The notes under the pieces were generated by a model. That model did not search any database. It saw only the letters and a program-made list of their open reading frames with translations, and had not been told where the DNA came from. Positions 35,822 to 44,299 of a stretch of DNA of 64,000 nt are shown piece by piece. This DNA comes from Streptomyces caniferus (GTDB lineage Bacteria; Actinomycetota; Actinomycetes; Streptomycetales; Streptomycetaceae), in contig NZ_BLIN01000002.1 in the NCBI RefSeq assembly GCF_009811555.1, positions 558,001-622,000 on the forward strand. Reading direction: 5' to 3'. Numbering within the stretch: the first letter of the stretch is position 1; each line of letters starts with the position of its first letter. The position numbers and the translations under genes were made by a program.

Positions 35822-36751
35822 ATGTCCGCGGGGACCGAGTGGTCGCACCAACCGACGCAGGTGAGCTCACCCAGCACATTGGAGATCACCGAACCCTTCG
35901 ACGCCCTGAACGTGCGCGTGGTCAACGGCACCGTCAACGTCGTCGGCACCACCGACGGCGGTCCGGCCCGCGTCGAGATCAGCGAGCTGCACGGCCCGCC
36001 GCTGACCGTCTCGTGCACCCACGGCACCCTCTCGGTCGCCTATGAGGACCTCCCCTGGAAGGGCTTCCTGACCTTCCTCGACCGCAAGGCGTGGAAGCGC
36101 AGCGTCGTGGTGTCGGTGACCGTTCCGGCCGCCACCCGCGTCGAGGTCGGTGTGGTCGGCGCCAGCGCGGTGGTCTCCGGCATCTCGGGGCGTACGGACG
36201 TCCGCGGCGTCTCCGGTGACAGCACGTTCGTCGGGCTGACCGGCGGGGTGCGGGCCGACACCGTCTCCGGCAACGTCGAGGTGCAGTCGGTCACCGGCGC
36301 GCTGCGGTTCCACTCCGTCTCGGGCGATCTGACGGTCCTCGACGGCGCGGGCGGCGCGGTGCACGCCGAGTCCGTCAGCGGCGACATGGTCCTCGACCTG
36401 GACCCCGCGAAGGGCGCCGACATCACCCTGACGACGGTCTCCGGGGAGGTCGCCATCCGGCTGCCGGACCCCGCCGACGCCACGGTCGAGGCCAGCACCA
36501 CGAGCGGTACGGTCTCCAACGCCTTCGACGACCTGCGGGTCAGCGGCCAGTGGGGCACGAAGCGGATCACCGGCTCACTGGGCGCGGGTACCGGCACGCT
36601 CAGGGTCACCACCGTCTCCGGCGCCCTGGCCCTGCTGCGCCGCCCCCCCTTCGGTGACGAGGGCGGCCGGCCCGGCGCTCACGGCGACCCCGCCCCCGGC
36701 CCGCACGACGACTCCCCCACCGGCCCGCCCCCCGGGAAGAAGGTGCTCTGA
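35822..36751 (+). CDS. DUF4097 beta-helix (adhesin-like) protein
   Basis: A 309-aa DUF4097 protein. After a short N-terminus come repeated strands with the recurrent S-G-D-x-x-V / S-V-S-G-N motif (about residues 110-260), which fold into a beta helix or prism. It has no signal peptide, so it is probably cytoplasmic or exported by an unknown route. Such proteins are commonly paired with PadR regulators. ATG 35822 follows GGGGAGG. The next gene begins 2 nt after its stop. Confidence 0.85.
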   Translation: MSAGTEWSHQPTQVSSPSTLEITEPFDALNVRVVNGTVNVVGTTDGGPARVEISELHGPPLTVSCTHGTLSVAYEDLPWKGFLTFLDRKAWKRSVVVSVTVPAATRVEVGVVGASAVVSGISGRTDVRGVSGDSTFVGLTGGVRADTVSGNVEVQSVTGALRFHSVSGDLTVLDGAGGAVHAESVSGDMVLDLDPAKGADITLTTVSGEVAIRLPDPADATVEASTTSGTVSNAFDDLRVSGQWGTKRITGSLGAGTGTLRVTTVSGALALLRRPPFGDEGGRPGAHGDPAPGPHDDSPTGPPPGKKVL

Positions 36752-36753
36752 GC

Positions 36754-37911
36754 ATGCCCCCCGTCTTCGCCCATGGCCGCCTGCGCCTCTACCTCCTCAA
36801 GCTGCTGGACGAGGCCCCGCGGCACGGCTACGAGATCATCCGCCTCCTGGAGGAACGCTTCCAGGGCCTCTACGCCCCCTCCGCCGGCACGGTCTACCCC
36901 CGGCTGGCCAAGCTGGAGGCCGAGGGCCTGGTCACGCACGCGACCGAGGGCGGCCGCAAGGTCTACTCGATCACCGACGCCGGACGCGCCGAACTCGCCG
37001 ACCGCGGCGGCGAGCTGGCCGATCTCGAACTGGAGATCCGGGAGTCGGTCGCCGCGCTGGCCTCCGACATCCGCGAGGACGTGAGCGGTTCGGCACGGGA
37101 TCTGCGCCGTGAGATCCGGGAGGCCGCCCAGCAAGCCCGCAAGGACGCGGGGAAGCCGGGGCAGGCCGGCCGGAAGGGCGACGGGACGAAGGACGCCGGG
37201 CAGCACGCGGCCGGGCGCCCCTTCCCGGAGGCCTCCGACTACTTCGACGCCGCGTTCGGCGACAAGGAGTCCTGGCGGCAGGCGAAGGAGGAGTTCCACC
37301 GCGCCAAGGAGGAGTGGAAGGAACAGGCCCGGCGGGCCAAGGAGGAGAGCCGGCGCGCCAAGCAGGAGGCCCAGCGGGCCCGTAAGCAGGCCAGGGACGC
37401 CCAGGTGTTCGCGCGCGAGGAGGTCCAGCGGGTCATCCGGCGCGTCCAGGAGCAGACCCAGGGGGCGGTGCGGTCCGGCGACTGGTCGGGGGCGGTGCGC
37501 GAGGCGCTGTCCGAGGTGTCCCGCGAGGTCGGGCGCTTCACCGGCGCCCAGTCCGGCGCCGGGCGGAGCGGCTCGGCGGACGGGGCCGGACGGAGCGGCA
37601 CGGACGACGGAACCCGGGTGACGGTCGAGCGCGTCGACCTGCCGGAGGACGGTCCCGAGGAGAGCCCGGCGGCCGCAGCCCCGCCGGCCCCGGAGTGGGC
37701 CGGGGAACCGGCGGGCGACAATCCGGCCCGCGACTTCGACCGGCTGCTGGACCGCTTCCGCGACGACCTGCGGGACGCCGCGCGCGATCACGGCGTCACG
37801 GCCGAGCAGTTGACGGAGTCCCGCCGCCGGCTGTCGACGGCCGCCGCCCATATCGGCGCGCTGCTGCGTCACCCGGAGCAGTACGGCAACGTCACGGATC
37901 GGGACGACTGA
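36754..37911 (+). CDS. PadR-family regulator with long charged C-terminal extension
   Basis: A 385-aa protein. The first 90 residues are a PadR winged helix (L-R-L-Y-L-L-K-L-L-D-E-A-P-R-H-G-Y-E-I at the N-terminus, then A-G-T-V-Y-P-R-L as recognition helix). PadR proteins are normally 110-220 aa; here about 290 more residues of Ala/Glu/Lys/Arg-rich coiled coil and disordered linker follow, including strongly basic-acidic heptads near 165-225. A late helical segment (about 325-378) resembles a small dimer domain. It probably autoregulates the DUF4097 operon. A 17-bp tandem duplication spans its stop codon. Confidence 0.85.
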   Translation: MPPVFAHGRLRLYLLKLLDEAPRHGYEIIRLLEERFQGLYAPSAGTVYPRLAKLEAEGLVTHATEGGRKVYSITDAGRAELADRGGELADLELEIRESVAALASDIREDVSGSARDLRREIREAAQQARKDAGKPGQAGRKGDGTKDAGQHAAGRPFPEASDYFDAAFGDKESWRQAKEEFHRAKEEWKEQARRAKEESRRAKQEAQRARKQARDAQVFAREEVQRVIRRVQEQTQGAVRSGDWSGAVREALSEVSREVGRFTGAQSGAGRSGSADGAGRSGTDDGTRVTVERVDLPEDGPEESPAAAAPPAPEWAGEPAGDNPARDFDRLLDRFRDDLRDAARDHGVTAEQLTESRRRLSTAAAHIGALLRHPEQYGNVTDRDD

Positions 37912-38239
37912 GCGGCCGGGACGACTCAGCGGCCGGGACGCGGCGGGCGGGGCCGGCGGACCGGTCGCCCCGCCGCGTCGGCACGCCGAGAGGGCGGGCG
38001 GCCCCGTCGGCACGCCAGGAGGGCGGGCGCACCCGGGGGCGCGCCCGCCCCGTCGACGACCACCGACGACCTTGCGCCGACCACGAACACGCCGACTGTG
38101 GCGCCGGGTTCACCGCGTCGACCGAGTGCATCGCGTTCACCGCATCTACCGAGTTCACCGCGTTCAGGAAGTTGCGGGCGCATACGTCCCCGAAGGCCCC
38201 GAACCCCTCACCGGCCCCTCCGCGGTACGCGTACGGCAT
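37892..38239 (-). CDS. Possible small protein with Asn-Ala-Val repeats, 115 aa
   Basis: A minus-strand frame from ATG 38239, which has GGGAG 7 nt upstream. Its N-terminal third (Met-Pro-Tyr-Ala-Tyr, then a Gly/Phe-rich stretch) leads into repeated N-A-V-N-S-V-D-A-V-N units that look like designed-style helical heptads. Beyond about residue 60 the sequence is Arg/Pro-rich and unstructured. The stop overlaps the convergent padR end by 20 bp. No family is recognised; it may be a truncated gene or chance. Confidence 0.33.
   Translation of the reverse strand: MPYAYRGGAGEGFGAFGDVCARNFLNAVNSVDAVNAMHSVDAVNPAPQSACSWSAQGRRWSSTGRARPRVRPPSWRADGAARPLGVPTRRGDRSAGPARRVPAAESSRPLSRPDP
37904..37937. repeat. 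17-bp tandem duplication over the padR stop
   Basis: The unit at 37904-37920 recurs at 37921-37937 with one G/C difference. It contains the stop codon of the PadR gene (37909-37911). A second imperfect direct repeat (GTCGGCACGCC plus AGGGCGGGCG) lies at about 37977-38030. Confidence 0.8.
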
Positions 38240-38606
38240 ACGGCGCTCCCTCTCCCCGGGCGCATCGCCCGCCGTGGGCCGTCGGCCGGATCGCCTGCGT
38301 ACGGGACCGCCCTCACCCGATCGTCTGTCCGGCGCGCCGGGGAGCCCGGTGCCGCCCGGCCGCGGCGGCCAGAACCGGTATCCGCCCAACCGGCCCCCGA
38401 CTACGCACAGTTGCCATCTGCGGCCTGGATTCACGCGGCGTAATCGGGGAAGTCACTACTTCGCACGGCTTTTCGCCCCGCACCGGGTTCGAGGGAGCTT
38501 TCCGGGAGCCCCAGCCGCCCGGTTCCGCGGACCGACGGCCGTGTTCCGGACCACGGTCCCACCCTCCTTGTCTGCGCACGCATCGTGAAGGCCATGAGGT
38601 AAAGCG
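37938..38606. other. Gene-poor region between padR and the SCO6745-like gene
   Basis: Nearly 700 bp holding only the doubtful minus-strand frame above. The right part (38440-38605) is somewhat lower in GC and should contain the promoter of the SCO6745-like gene, but no clear hexamers were found. Confidence 0.4.
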
Positions 38607-39488
38607 ATGTCGGAATACCTTTCGGTCGCCCGCCGGATGTGGCACCTGCTGGAGCCGCTGCACGCCACGCTGTACTTCGCCCCCGAAGCCCGCCAGGTCG
38701 CCGCCGACCTCGGCCATGACGTGTCCTCCCGCTGGCCCAGCTACTTCGCCTGGCGCACGGCTCCGCTGGGCGCCGCCGGACCGGAGCTGGTGGCCGCGAC
38801 GTACTACACCTTCAGCCCGCGGATGATCGCCCGGTACCTCCCGCGGATCTGGACCGTCGCGGACCCGGCCAAGGTCCTGGACGCGCGGCTGCTGGCCATG
38901 GACCGTGCGCTGACCGCCCTGACCGACGGCCGGCTGAGCGCCGCGCAGCTCGCCGAGGCGGCCCGGCTCGCCCGCCAGGCCGCCGAGAACGCCGGCCCGG
39001 CCGCCCGCCCGCTGGCCGCCGCCAACCGCGATCTGCCGTGGCCGGACGCCCCGCATCTGGTGCTCTGGCAGGCCGCGACGGTGCTGCGCGAACACCGCGG
39101 CGACGGCCATCTGGCGGCGCTGCTGACCTGCGGACTCGATCCGTGCGAGGCCCTGGTGTCGTTCGCCGCGATCGGCGCCGCACCGGCCGCCGACTTCGCC
39201 GGGCGCGGCTGGAGCGCCCAGGAGTGGAGCGACGCCCGGCACCGCCTCGCCGCCCGTGGCTGGATCGCTCCGGACGGCACCGCGACCGAGCGCGCCCGCA
39301 AGGAACGCGACGCGATCGAGCGGACGACGGACCGGCTGGCGGCCGGCCCGTGGCGGGCGCTGGGCCACTCCCGCGCGGAACGGCTGGCGCACCTGCTCCA
39401 CCCCGTCGTGGGTGCGGTGTTCGAGGCCGGATACCTGCCCCGGCACAGCACGCTGGGGATCGGGGCGGTGAAGGTCGGCTACCCGTAG
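38607..39488 (+). CDS. SCO6745-like helical protein, 293 aa
   Basis: A 293-aa soluble protein of the SCO6745-type family common in actinobacteria. It begins with A-R-R-M-W-H-L-L-E-P-L-H-A and F-A-P-E-A. A helical bundle of about 180 residues is followed by a winged-helix-like end (W-S-A-Q-E-W-S-D-A-R-H-R-L-A-A-R-G-W) similar to MarR wings. Regulation or small-molecule binding is possible; no function has been shown to my knowledge. ATG 38607 is preceded by GAGGTAAAG, a plausible ribosome site. It is a single gene. Confidence 0.75.
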   Translation: MSEYLSVARRMWHLLEPLHATLYFAPEARQVAADLGHDVSSRWPSYFAWRTAPLGAAGPELVAATYYTFSPRMIARYLPRIWTVADPAKVLDARLLAMDRALTALTDGRLSAAQLAEAARLARQAAENAGPAARPLAAANRDLPWPDAPHLVLWQAATVLREHRGDGHLAALLTCGLDPCEALVSFAAIGAAPAADFAGRGWSAQEWSDARHRLAARGWIAPDGTATERARKERDAIERTTDRLAAGPWRALGHSRAERLAHLLHPVVGAVFEAGYLPRHSTLGIGAVKVGYP

Positions 39489-39588
39489 CGCGTCCGACCG
39501 TGGCGACGCGCGTGGCCGGGCGGCCCCGGGGGCGCGCCCTCGCGTACCGGCCCGCCCCGGATCTGCGGACCGGCCCGCCCCGGCCCCC

Positions 39589-40152
39589 TCAACTCGCGCG
39601 CCGGCCCCGGGACTCCTCCAGCGCCCGCACCACTTCGCCGTGGGTCGCCCCGTGGTCGGCGAGCACCGCCCCGGCCGGTCCGGGCCCGGCGGCCAGCGCC
39701 ATCAGCAGATGCTCGTCGCCGAGGTGCCGCTCGCCGCGGCCGACCGCCATCCGCAGGGCGCGCTCCAGTACGGACTTCGCCTCCGCGGTGAACGGACGGC
39801 GCAGCCGCTTCCGGCGCCCGGCCCGCCCGTCGACGGCCAGCGCGCCCACTCCGTGCTCCTGCTCGACCCGTGCCACGACCGCATCGACATCGATCCCGAG
39901 CCCGGCCAGCGCGGCCGCGTCGGCCGTGGACACCCCGCCGCGCCGGCGCACCGCCGCGAGGGCGTCCGCCACCGACTCCCGGCGCTCGTGGACACCGAGC
40001 GCGCGGAGCACCGCGGCGGCCGGCGAGTCCGTACGGTCCAGCAGCGCGAGCAGCAGCTCCGGTTCGCCGACCGTGCCGCTGCCCGTACGGTCCGCGTGCT
40101 CCACCGCGCCGCGCACCACCGCGCGCGCCTCGGCCGTGAACTTCTCGAACAT
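39589..40152 (-). CDS. Clp N-terminal domain protein (two Clp-N repeats)
   Basis: A 187-aa protein with two Clp-N-like repeats: F-T-A-E-A-R-A-V-V near residue 5 with E-P-E-L-L-L-A-L-L after it, and F-T-A-E-A-K-S-V-L near 120 with D-E-H-L-L-M-A-L. There is no ATPase module, so it is not a Clp chaperone itself; it may act as an adaptor or substrate binder. ATG 40152 overlaps the stop of the upstream HTH gene (TGATG), so the two are translationally coupled. Confidence 0.83.
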   Translation of the reverse strand: MFEKFTAEARAVVRGAVEHADRTGSGTVGEPELLLALLDRTDSPAAAVLRALGVHERRESVADALAAVRRRGGVSTADAAALAGLGIDVDAVVARVEQEHGVGALAVDGRAGRRKRLRRPFTAEAKSVLERALRMAVGRGERHLGDEHLLMALAAGPGPAGAVLADHGATHGEVVRALEESRGRRAS

Positions 40153-40361
40153 CAGCGCCTCCCGTGCTTCTTGTGCACTGCCTGCCTGCTGACACCCAAC
40201 TCCGCCGCGATCTCCTGCCACGACCAGCCCTTCGCGCGGGCGCTGCGCACCTGCACGGCTTCGAGCTGCTCCAGCAGCCGACGGAGCGCGGCCACGGCGC
40301 GGAGCCCGATCCGGGGGTCCCGGTCGCCGGCCCGCTCGGCCAGATCCGTTGCTTCGGTCAT
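40152..40361 (-). CDS. Small HTH DNA-binding protein, 69 aa
   Basis: A 69-aa protein made almost entirely of one helix plus a helix-turn-helix: W-S-W-Q-E-I-A-A-E-L-G-V-S-R-Q-A-V-H-K-K-H (about 45-66) is a clear sigma-70-region-4/MerR-like HTH. ATG 40361 is chosen from family length; an in-frame start at 40397 would lie inside the operator repeats. It probably binds the GTCAA-N6-TTGAC repeats directly upstream and regulates itself and the Clp-N gene. Confidence 0.82.
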   Translation of the reverse strand: MTEATDLAERAGDRDPRIGLRAVAALRRLLEQLEAVQVRSARAKGWSWQEIAAELGVSRQAVHKKHGRR

Positions 40362-40365
40362 AGGC

Positions 40366-40408
40366 GTCAATTTACGTTGACACCCCGTTGACGTCAACCA
40401 TCATTGAC
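40366..40408. promoter_or_regulatory. Two GTCAA-N6-TTGAC inverted repeats (predicted operator)
   Basis: Copies lie at 40366-40381 and 40393-40408, 27 bp apart start to start, with an extra TTGAC half-site at 40388-40392 that makes the perfect 12-mer GTTGACGTCAAC. They begin 4 bp upstream of the HTH gene start. The symmetry and position suggest autoregulation by that HTH protein. Confidence 0.65.
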
Positions 40409-40765
40409 ACCCGGGTCCTGGGCCATCCATCTCCCTTGATTTCCAGCGCACTTGAGGACGCAGGCTCCCGCCCACCGCCCTCCCCACCCGGAACGGAGCC
40501 CCGACGCCCCTCACCACCGACACCGGCGCCGGGGCTGCTCGACGTCCCGTTGCACCTGAGCCGGGACGGCGCACGGATACTCCTGTACGAGGAGCGGGCC
40601 GGCGCTTCGGCACGGCGGGAGTCCACCGGCCACGGAGGGTCCGCGCGTCTGAGGGTGATGATCGAGGCCTGGAGGGCGTATCACCCAGCGCAGCCACGGG
40701 ACGGAGGTCAGCAACCCCCAAGGACACCGCCCCCAGGGCCGGCCCAACACCGAGGCCGTCTCCCC
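40409..40765. other. Intergenic region, nothing recognised
   Basis: 357 bp between the operator repeats and the end of the HutD-like gene. Frames on both strands have mixed codon bias and no ribosome sites. No repeat or RNA gene was seen. Confidence 0.4.
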
Positions 40766-41398
40766 CTAGAGGCCGTCGGCCCCGGCGGCCGACAAGGCGA
40801 TCACCGCCGCGGTCCCCTCCGTCCACAGCTCGGCGGCGGCCGCATCCGGCGCCGTCAGCAGTGCCGCGTCGAACCGCTCCAACTGCGCCTCATACACGCC
40901 GGGTGCCCCGATCCGGGTGCACCCCTCGACCGCCACCACCAGGACCTCGTCGGGGCCGGCCGGGCCATCGGCCGTGCCGTCGTCGGCCCGCCGCACCGCC
41001 CGGCTCCCCCGCACCATCTCCACCGTCGCCGCCGCCCGCCCCTCCCGGAGCATCACATTGAGGTTGACCACGGGACCGTCCAGCAGCCGGGAGCCGGTGG
41101 CGGCACCGCCGGGGAAGGCGAACGGGCGGTAGCGCTCCGGGACGAGCCGGGGGACGCCGTCCACGGTCAGCTCCAGCCCGGCGCCGTCGACGACGGTGAG
41201 GATCCGCCGGACGCCGGGCAGCGGCGAGTACGGCCCGTCGCGGGTGACGTCCGCCAGGCTGACCCGCCAGGCGAAGGTGTCCCAGCCGGCACCCGGCGGC
41301 TGGACGGCGACCTCCCGGGTCACCCCGCCGCCGTTGCTCCACGGCGTGGCGTGGCGCCCCTCCGCCCGCAGGATCCGCACTCTTCGGACCTTCCTCAC
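40766..41398 (-). CDS. HutD/Ves family cupin-like protein
   Basis: A 210-aa HutD/Ves-type protein with the family signature T-P-W-x-N-G-G-G-V-T-R-E near residue 18 and W-R-V-S-L-A-D-V near 44, then G-V-R-R-I-L-T-V-V-D-G-A and a C-terminal cupin-like half. HutD accompanies histidine utilisation in some bacteria but its biochemical role is unsettled. Here no hut gene is nearby. It starts 44 nt after the oxidoreductase stop on the same strand, so the two may be cotranscribed. Confidence 0.82.
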   Translation of the reverse strand: MRKVRRVRILRAEGRHATPWSNGGGVTREVAVQPPGAGWDTFAWRVSLADVTRDGPYSPLPGVRRILTVVDGAGLELTVDGVPRLVPERYRPFAFPGGAATGSRLLDGPVVNLNVMLREGRAAATVEMVRGSRAVRRADDGTADGPAGPDEVLVVAVEGCTRIGAPGVYEAQLERFDAALLTAPDAAAAELWTEGTAAVIALSAAGADGL

Positions 41399-41441
41399 GT
41401 AACGGGCGTCACGCCCAGCGGAACCGACCTCGCACCAGGCG

Positions 41442-42404
41442 TCACACCGTCAGCACGATCTTGCCGAACAGCTCGCCCTCGGCCATCTTCGTGAACCCCT
41501 CGCGCGCCCGGTCCAGCGGCAGCGTCGAGTCGATGACCGGCCGGATGCCCTTGGCCGCGCAGAAGCTGAGCAGCGACGCCAGCTCCTCCTTGCTGCCCAT
41601 CGTGGAGCCGACGATCTTCAGCTCCAGGAAGAAGATCCGGTTGAGCTCCCCGCTCTTCGGGGTGAAGCCGCTGGTGGCACCCGAGATGACCAGAGTGCCG
41701 TGGGGGCGCAGCGACTTGACGGAGTGCGACCAGGTCGCGGCGCCGACGGTCTCGATCACCGCGTCCACCCGGTGCGGCAGCCGCTCGCCGGTCGCGAACA
41801 CCGCCTCGGCGCCCAGCTCCAGCGCGCGCTTGCGCTTGGCCTCGTCCCGGCTGGTGGCGAAGACCCGCAGCCCCGCGGCGGCACCCAGCACGATGGCCGC
41901 GGTCGCGACGCCGCCGCCGGCGCCCTGCACCAGCACGCTGTCCCCGGGCCGTACGCCCGCGTTGGTGAACAGCATCCGGTAGGCGGTCAGCCAGGCGGTC
42001 GGCAGACAGGCCGCCTCCGCGAAGGACAGCTCCTTCGGCTTGGGCAGGACGTTCCAGGAGGGGACGGTGACCTGCTCGGCGAAGGTGCCCTGGTAGCGCT
42101 CGGTGAGGATGGAGGGCTTCTCCTTGGGGCCGACGCCGTGCCCGGTCTGCCCGATGACGGAGTGCAGGACGACCTCGTTGCCGTCCTCGTCGACACCGGC
42201 GGCATCGCAGCCGAGGATCATCGGCAGCGCCTCGTCGGTGATGCCCACCCCGCGCAGCGACCACAGGTCGTGGTGGTTGAGGGAGGCGGCCTTGACGTTG
42301 ACGGTCGTCCAGCCGGGGCGTACGTCGGGGGCCGGGCGCTCCCCCAATTCGAGGCCGTTCAGCGGCTGGTCACGGTCGATGCGGGCGGCATAGGCAGCAA
42401 ACAT
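41442..42404 (-). CDS. Quinone-oxidoreductase/zinc-free alcohol dehydrogenase-like protein
   Basis: A 320-aa MDR-superfamily oxidoreductase. The GroES-like half opens with the substrate-pocket segment A-A-S-L-N-H-H-D-L-W-S-L-R-G, and the Rossmann half holds V-Q-G-A-G-G-G-V-A near residue 148 for NADPH. The catalytic-zinc Cys of classical ADHs is not evident at its usual place, which points to the quinone-reductase/enoyl-reductase side. ATG 42404 follows GGGATC. The substrate is unknown. Confidence 0.82.
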   Translation of the reverse strand: MFAAYAARIDRDQPLNGLELGERPAPDVRPGWTTVNVKAASLNHHDLWSLRGVGITDEALPMILGCDAAGVDEDGNEVVLHSVIGQTGHGVGPKEKPSILTERYQGTFAEQVTVPSWNVLPKPKELSFAEAACLPTAWLTAYRMLFTNAGVRPGDSVLVQGAGGGVATAAIVLGAAAGLRVFATSRDEAKRKRALELGAEAVFATGERLPHRVDAVIETVGAATWSHSVKSLRPHGTLVISGATSGFTPKSGELNRIFFLELKIVGSTMGSKEELASLLSFCAAKGIRPVIDSTLPLDRAREGFTKMAEGELFGKIVLTV

Positions 42405-42480
42405 GATCCCAACGTAGGCCGCGGCGGGGCGCCGCGGTACCGCGCAGGGGTGTGACACGCGCCGCGCCGTGCCACCGGGA

Positions 42481-42520
42481 CGGGCCGGGCCCGCACCCGT
42501 GTGGGTGCGGGCCCGGCCCG
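42481..42520. terminator. Perfect 18-bp terminator after malic enzyme
   Basis: Arms 42481-42498 and 42503-42520 are perfect complements around the loop GTGT. It lies 27 nt past the malic-enzyme stop on the minus strand and upstream of the oxidoreductase gene. Confidence 0.88.
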
Positions 42521-42546
42521 TGGGTGGGGAATCCGCGACGGCGCGG

Positions 42547-43770
42547 TCAGCGGCGCGCCACGCCCTCCGCACGGGCGGCGGCCGCGACGGCGGCGGTGAC
42601 GGCCGGGGCGACCCGCTCGTCGAACGGCGAGGGGATGACCCGGTCGGCGCTGAGTTCGTCGGCGACGACGGCGGCCAGGGCCTCGGCGGCGGCGAGCTTC
42701 ATGCCCTCCGTGATCCGGCTGGCCCGCACCTGCATGGCACCGGCGAAGATGCCCGGGAAGGCCAGCACGTTGTTGATCTGGTTCGGGTAGTCGCTGCGCC
42801 CGGTGGCGACCACGGCCGCGTACTTGTGCGCGATGTCAGGGTGGATCTCCGGCGTCGGGTTGGCCATCGCGAAGATCAGCGAGTTCTTCGCCATCTTGGC
42901 CACGGCTGCTTCCGGCACCGTGCCGCCGGAGACGCCGATGAAGACGTCGGCGCCGTCCAGCGCGTCCTCCAGCGAACCGGTCAGCCGGCCCTTGTTGGTG
43001 AAGCCGGCCACATCGCGCTTGACGTCCGTGAGGTCGCCGCGGTCGGTGGAGACCACGCCCTTGCGGTCGCAGACCGCGACATCGCCGATGCCCGCCTCGA
43101 TGAGGATCTTGGCGATGGCGACGCCCGCCGCACCGGCGCCCGAGATGACCGCCCGCAGCTGGCCGAGCGACCGGTCCGTGAGCTTGGCGGCGTTGCGCAG
43201 GGCGGCCAGCGTGACCACGGCGGTGCCGTGCTGGTCGTCGTGGAAGACCGGAATGTCCAGCCGCTCCTGGAGCCGGCGCTCGATCTCGAAGCAACGGGGC
43301 GCCGAGATGTCCTCCAGATTGACCCCGCCGAAGGACGGGGCCATACGGACGACGGTCTCGATGATCTCGTCGGTGTCGGTGGTGCCGAGCGCGATCGGCA
43401 CCGCGTCGACGCCGCCGAACTGCTTGAACAGGATGGCCTTGCCCTCCATCACGGGGAGGGAGGCCTCCGGGCCGATGTCGCCCAGGCCCAGCACCGCGGT
43501 GCCGTCCGTGACGACGGCGACGACCTGGGACTTCCATGTGTAGTCGTGGACGAGCTCCGGCTGCTCGGCGATGGCGCTGCACACCTTGGCGACGCCCGGC
43601 GTGTACGCGAGGGACAGGTCGTCCTTGTCGCGGACCGGCACGGTCGCCTGGATGGCCATTTTGCCGCCGCGATGCAGCGCGAAAGCCGGATCGAAGGCGT
43701 CGTCGGGAGCACTGCCCGCGCCCGCGCCGGTATTGCTGTCGCTGCGAGGATTGACGATCTCCGCTGCCAC
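42547..43770 (-). CDS. NAD-dependent malic enzyme
   Basis: A 407-aa malic enzyme that converts malate to pyruvate and CO2 with NAD(P). Features: the Y-T-P-G-V-A-K-V-C segment (about 59-67), V-V-T-D-G-T-A-V-L-G-L-G-D-I-G-P near 87-101 with the catalytic region, D-D-Q-H-G-T-A (metal/substrate) near 178, and the Rossmann loop I-S-G-A-G-A-A-G-V-A near 211. The length fits the short bacterial class without a phosphotransacetylase domain. GTG 43770 follows AAGGGG and is preferred over the open frame to 43839. From memory, SCO5261 is the NAD-type enzyme in this syntenic position. Confidence 0.9.
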   Translation of the reverse strand: MAAEIVNPRSDSNTGAGAGSAPDDAFDPAFALHRGGKMAIQATVPVRDKDDLSLAYTPGVAKVCSAIAEQPELVHDYTWKSQVVAVVTDGTAVLGLGDIGPEASLPVMEGKAILFKQFGGVDAVPIALGTTDTDEIIETVVRMAPSFGGVNLEDISAPRCFEIERRLQERLDIPVFHDDQHGTAVVTLAALRNAAKLTDRSLGQLRAVISGAGAAGVAIAKILIEAGIGDVAVCDRKGVVSTDRGDLTDVKRDVAGFTNKGRLTGSLEDALDGADVFIGVSGGTVPEAAVAKMAKNSLIFAMANPTPEIHPDIAHKYAAVVATGRSDYPNQINNVLAFPGIFAGAMQVRASRITEGMKLAAAEALAAVVADELSADRVIPSPFDERVAPAVTAAVAAAARAEGVARR

Positions 43771-44299
43771 TTGTCTTACCCCTTTTATTCGTAAATCTGC
43801 TGAGGGTGGCCACTCCCTGGTTGAGGGGTGGGCGGGCACCGCGTCCGCGCCGTGCGTGGCAGATGGCCGCCGCGCGCGGGGAGGTACGGACGCCGGGCGC
43901 GCCGCACACGCGCCCTGAGCCCCGGATGAGGGGTGTAACGCACCTTTCTACCCGACGGGCGCGGGCCCCGACGAGTCAGATTCCTTACCCTCGGGTTCAG
44001 AGTTCCGACAATAACCGCCAAATGCGCAAAAAACTCAGAAGGGCCATCCCCCCACGGTCCGGATTCCGAGACGCCGGGATCGGGCCACTGGGCCTTGGCA
44101 TCCACGGAGTCGAGGGCTCCCCTTGCGGCACAAGGGCGCCACCTCGTCTTCTCCGTCCGTTATCCGATTTTGACCATTACGACAGTCCGCATAGCGGAGT
44201 CCGGATGGCAGGATTCCGTCACCAACCGAGGTCGCGACGCTCGAAGGTGTGCCCCCGGCCCTTTGTCACGTCGGCTTCTCCATCCGCAGGAGGATCAGC
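43771..44299. other. Divergent intergenic region of malic enzyme and ABC importer
   Basis: 529 bp. The right part around 44155-44200 is AT-richer; TTGACC (44170-44175) with TAGCGG (44192-44197, 16-bp spacing) is a weak candidate promoter for the ABC operon. The segment 43960-44040 likewise is less GC-rich and may serve the malic-enzyme gene. No gene was recognised. Confidence 0.4.
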
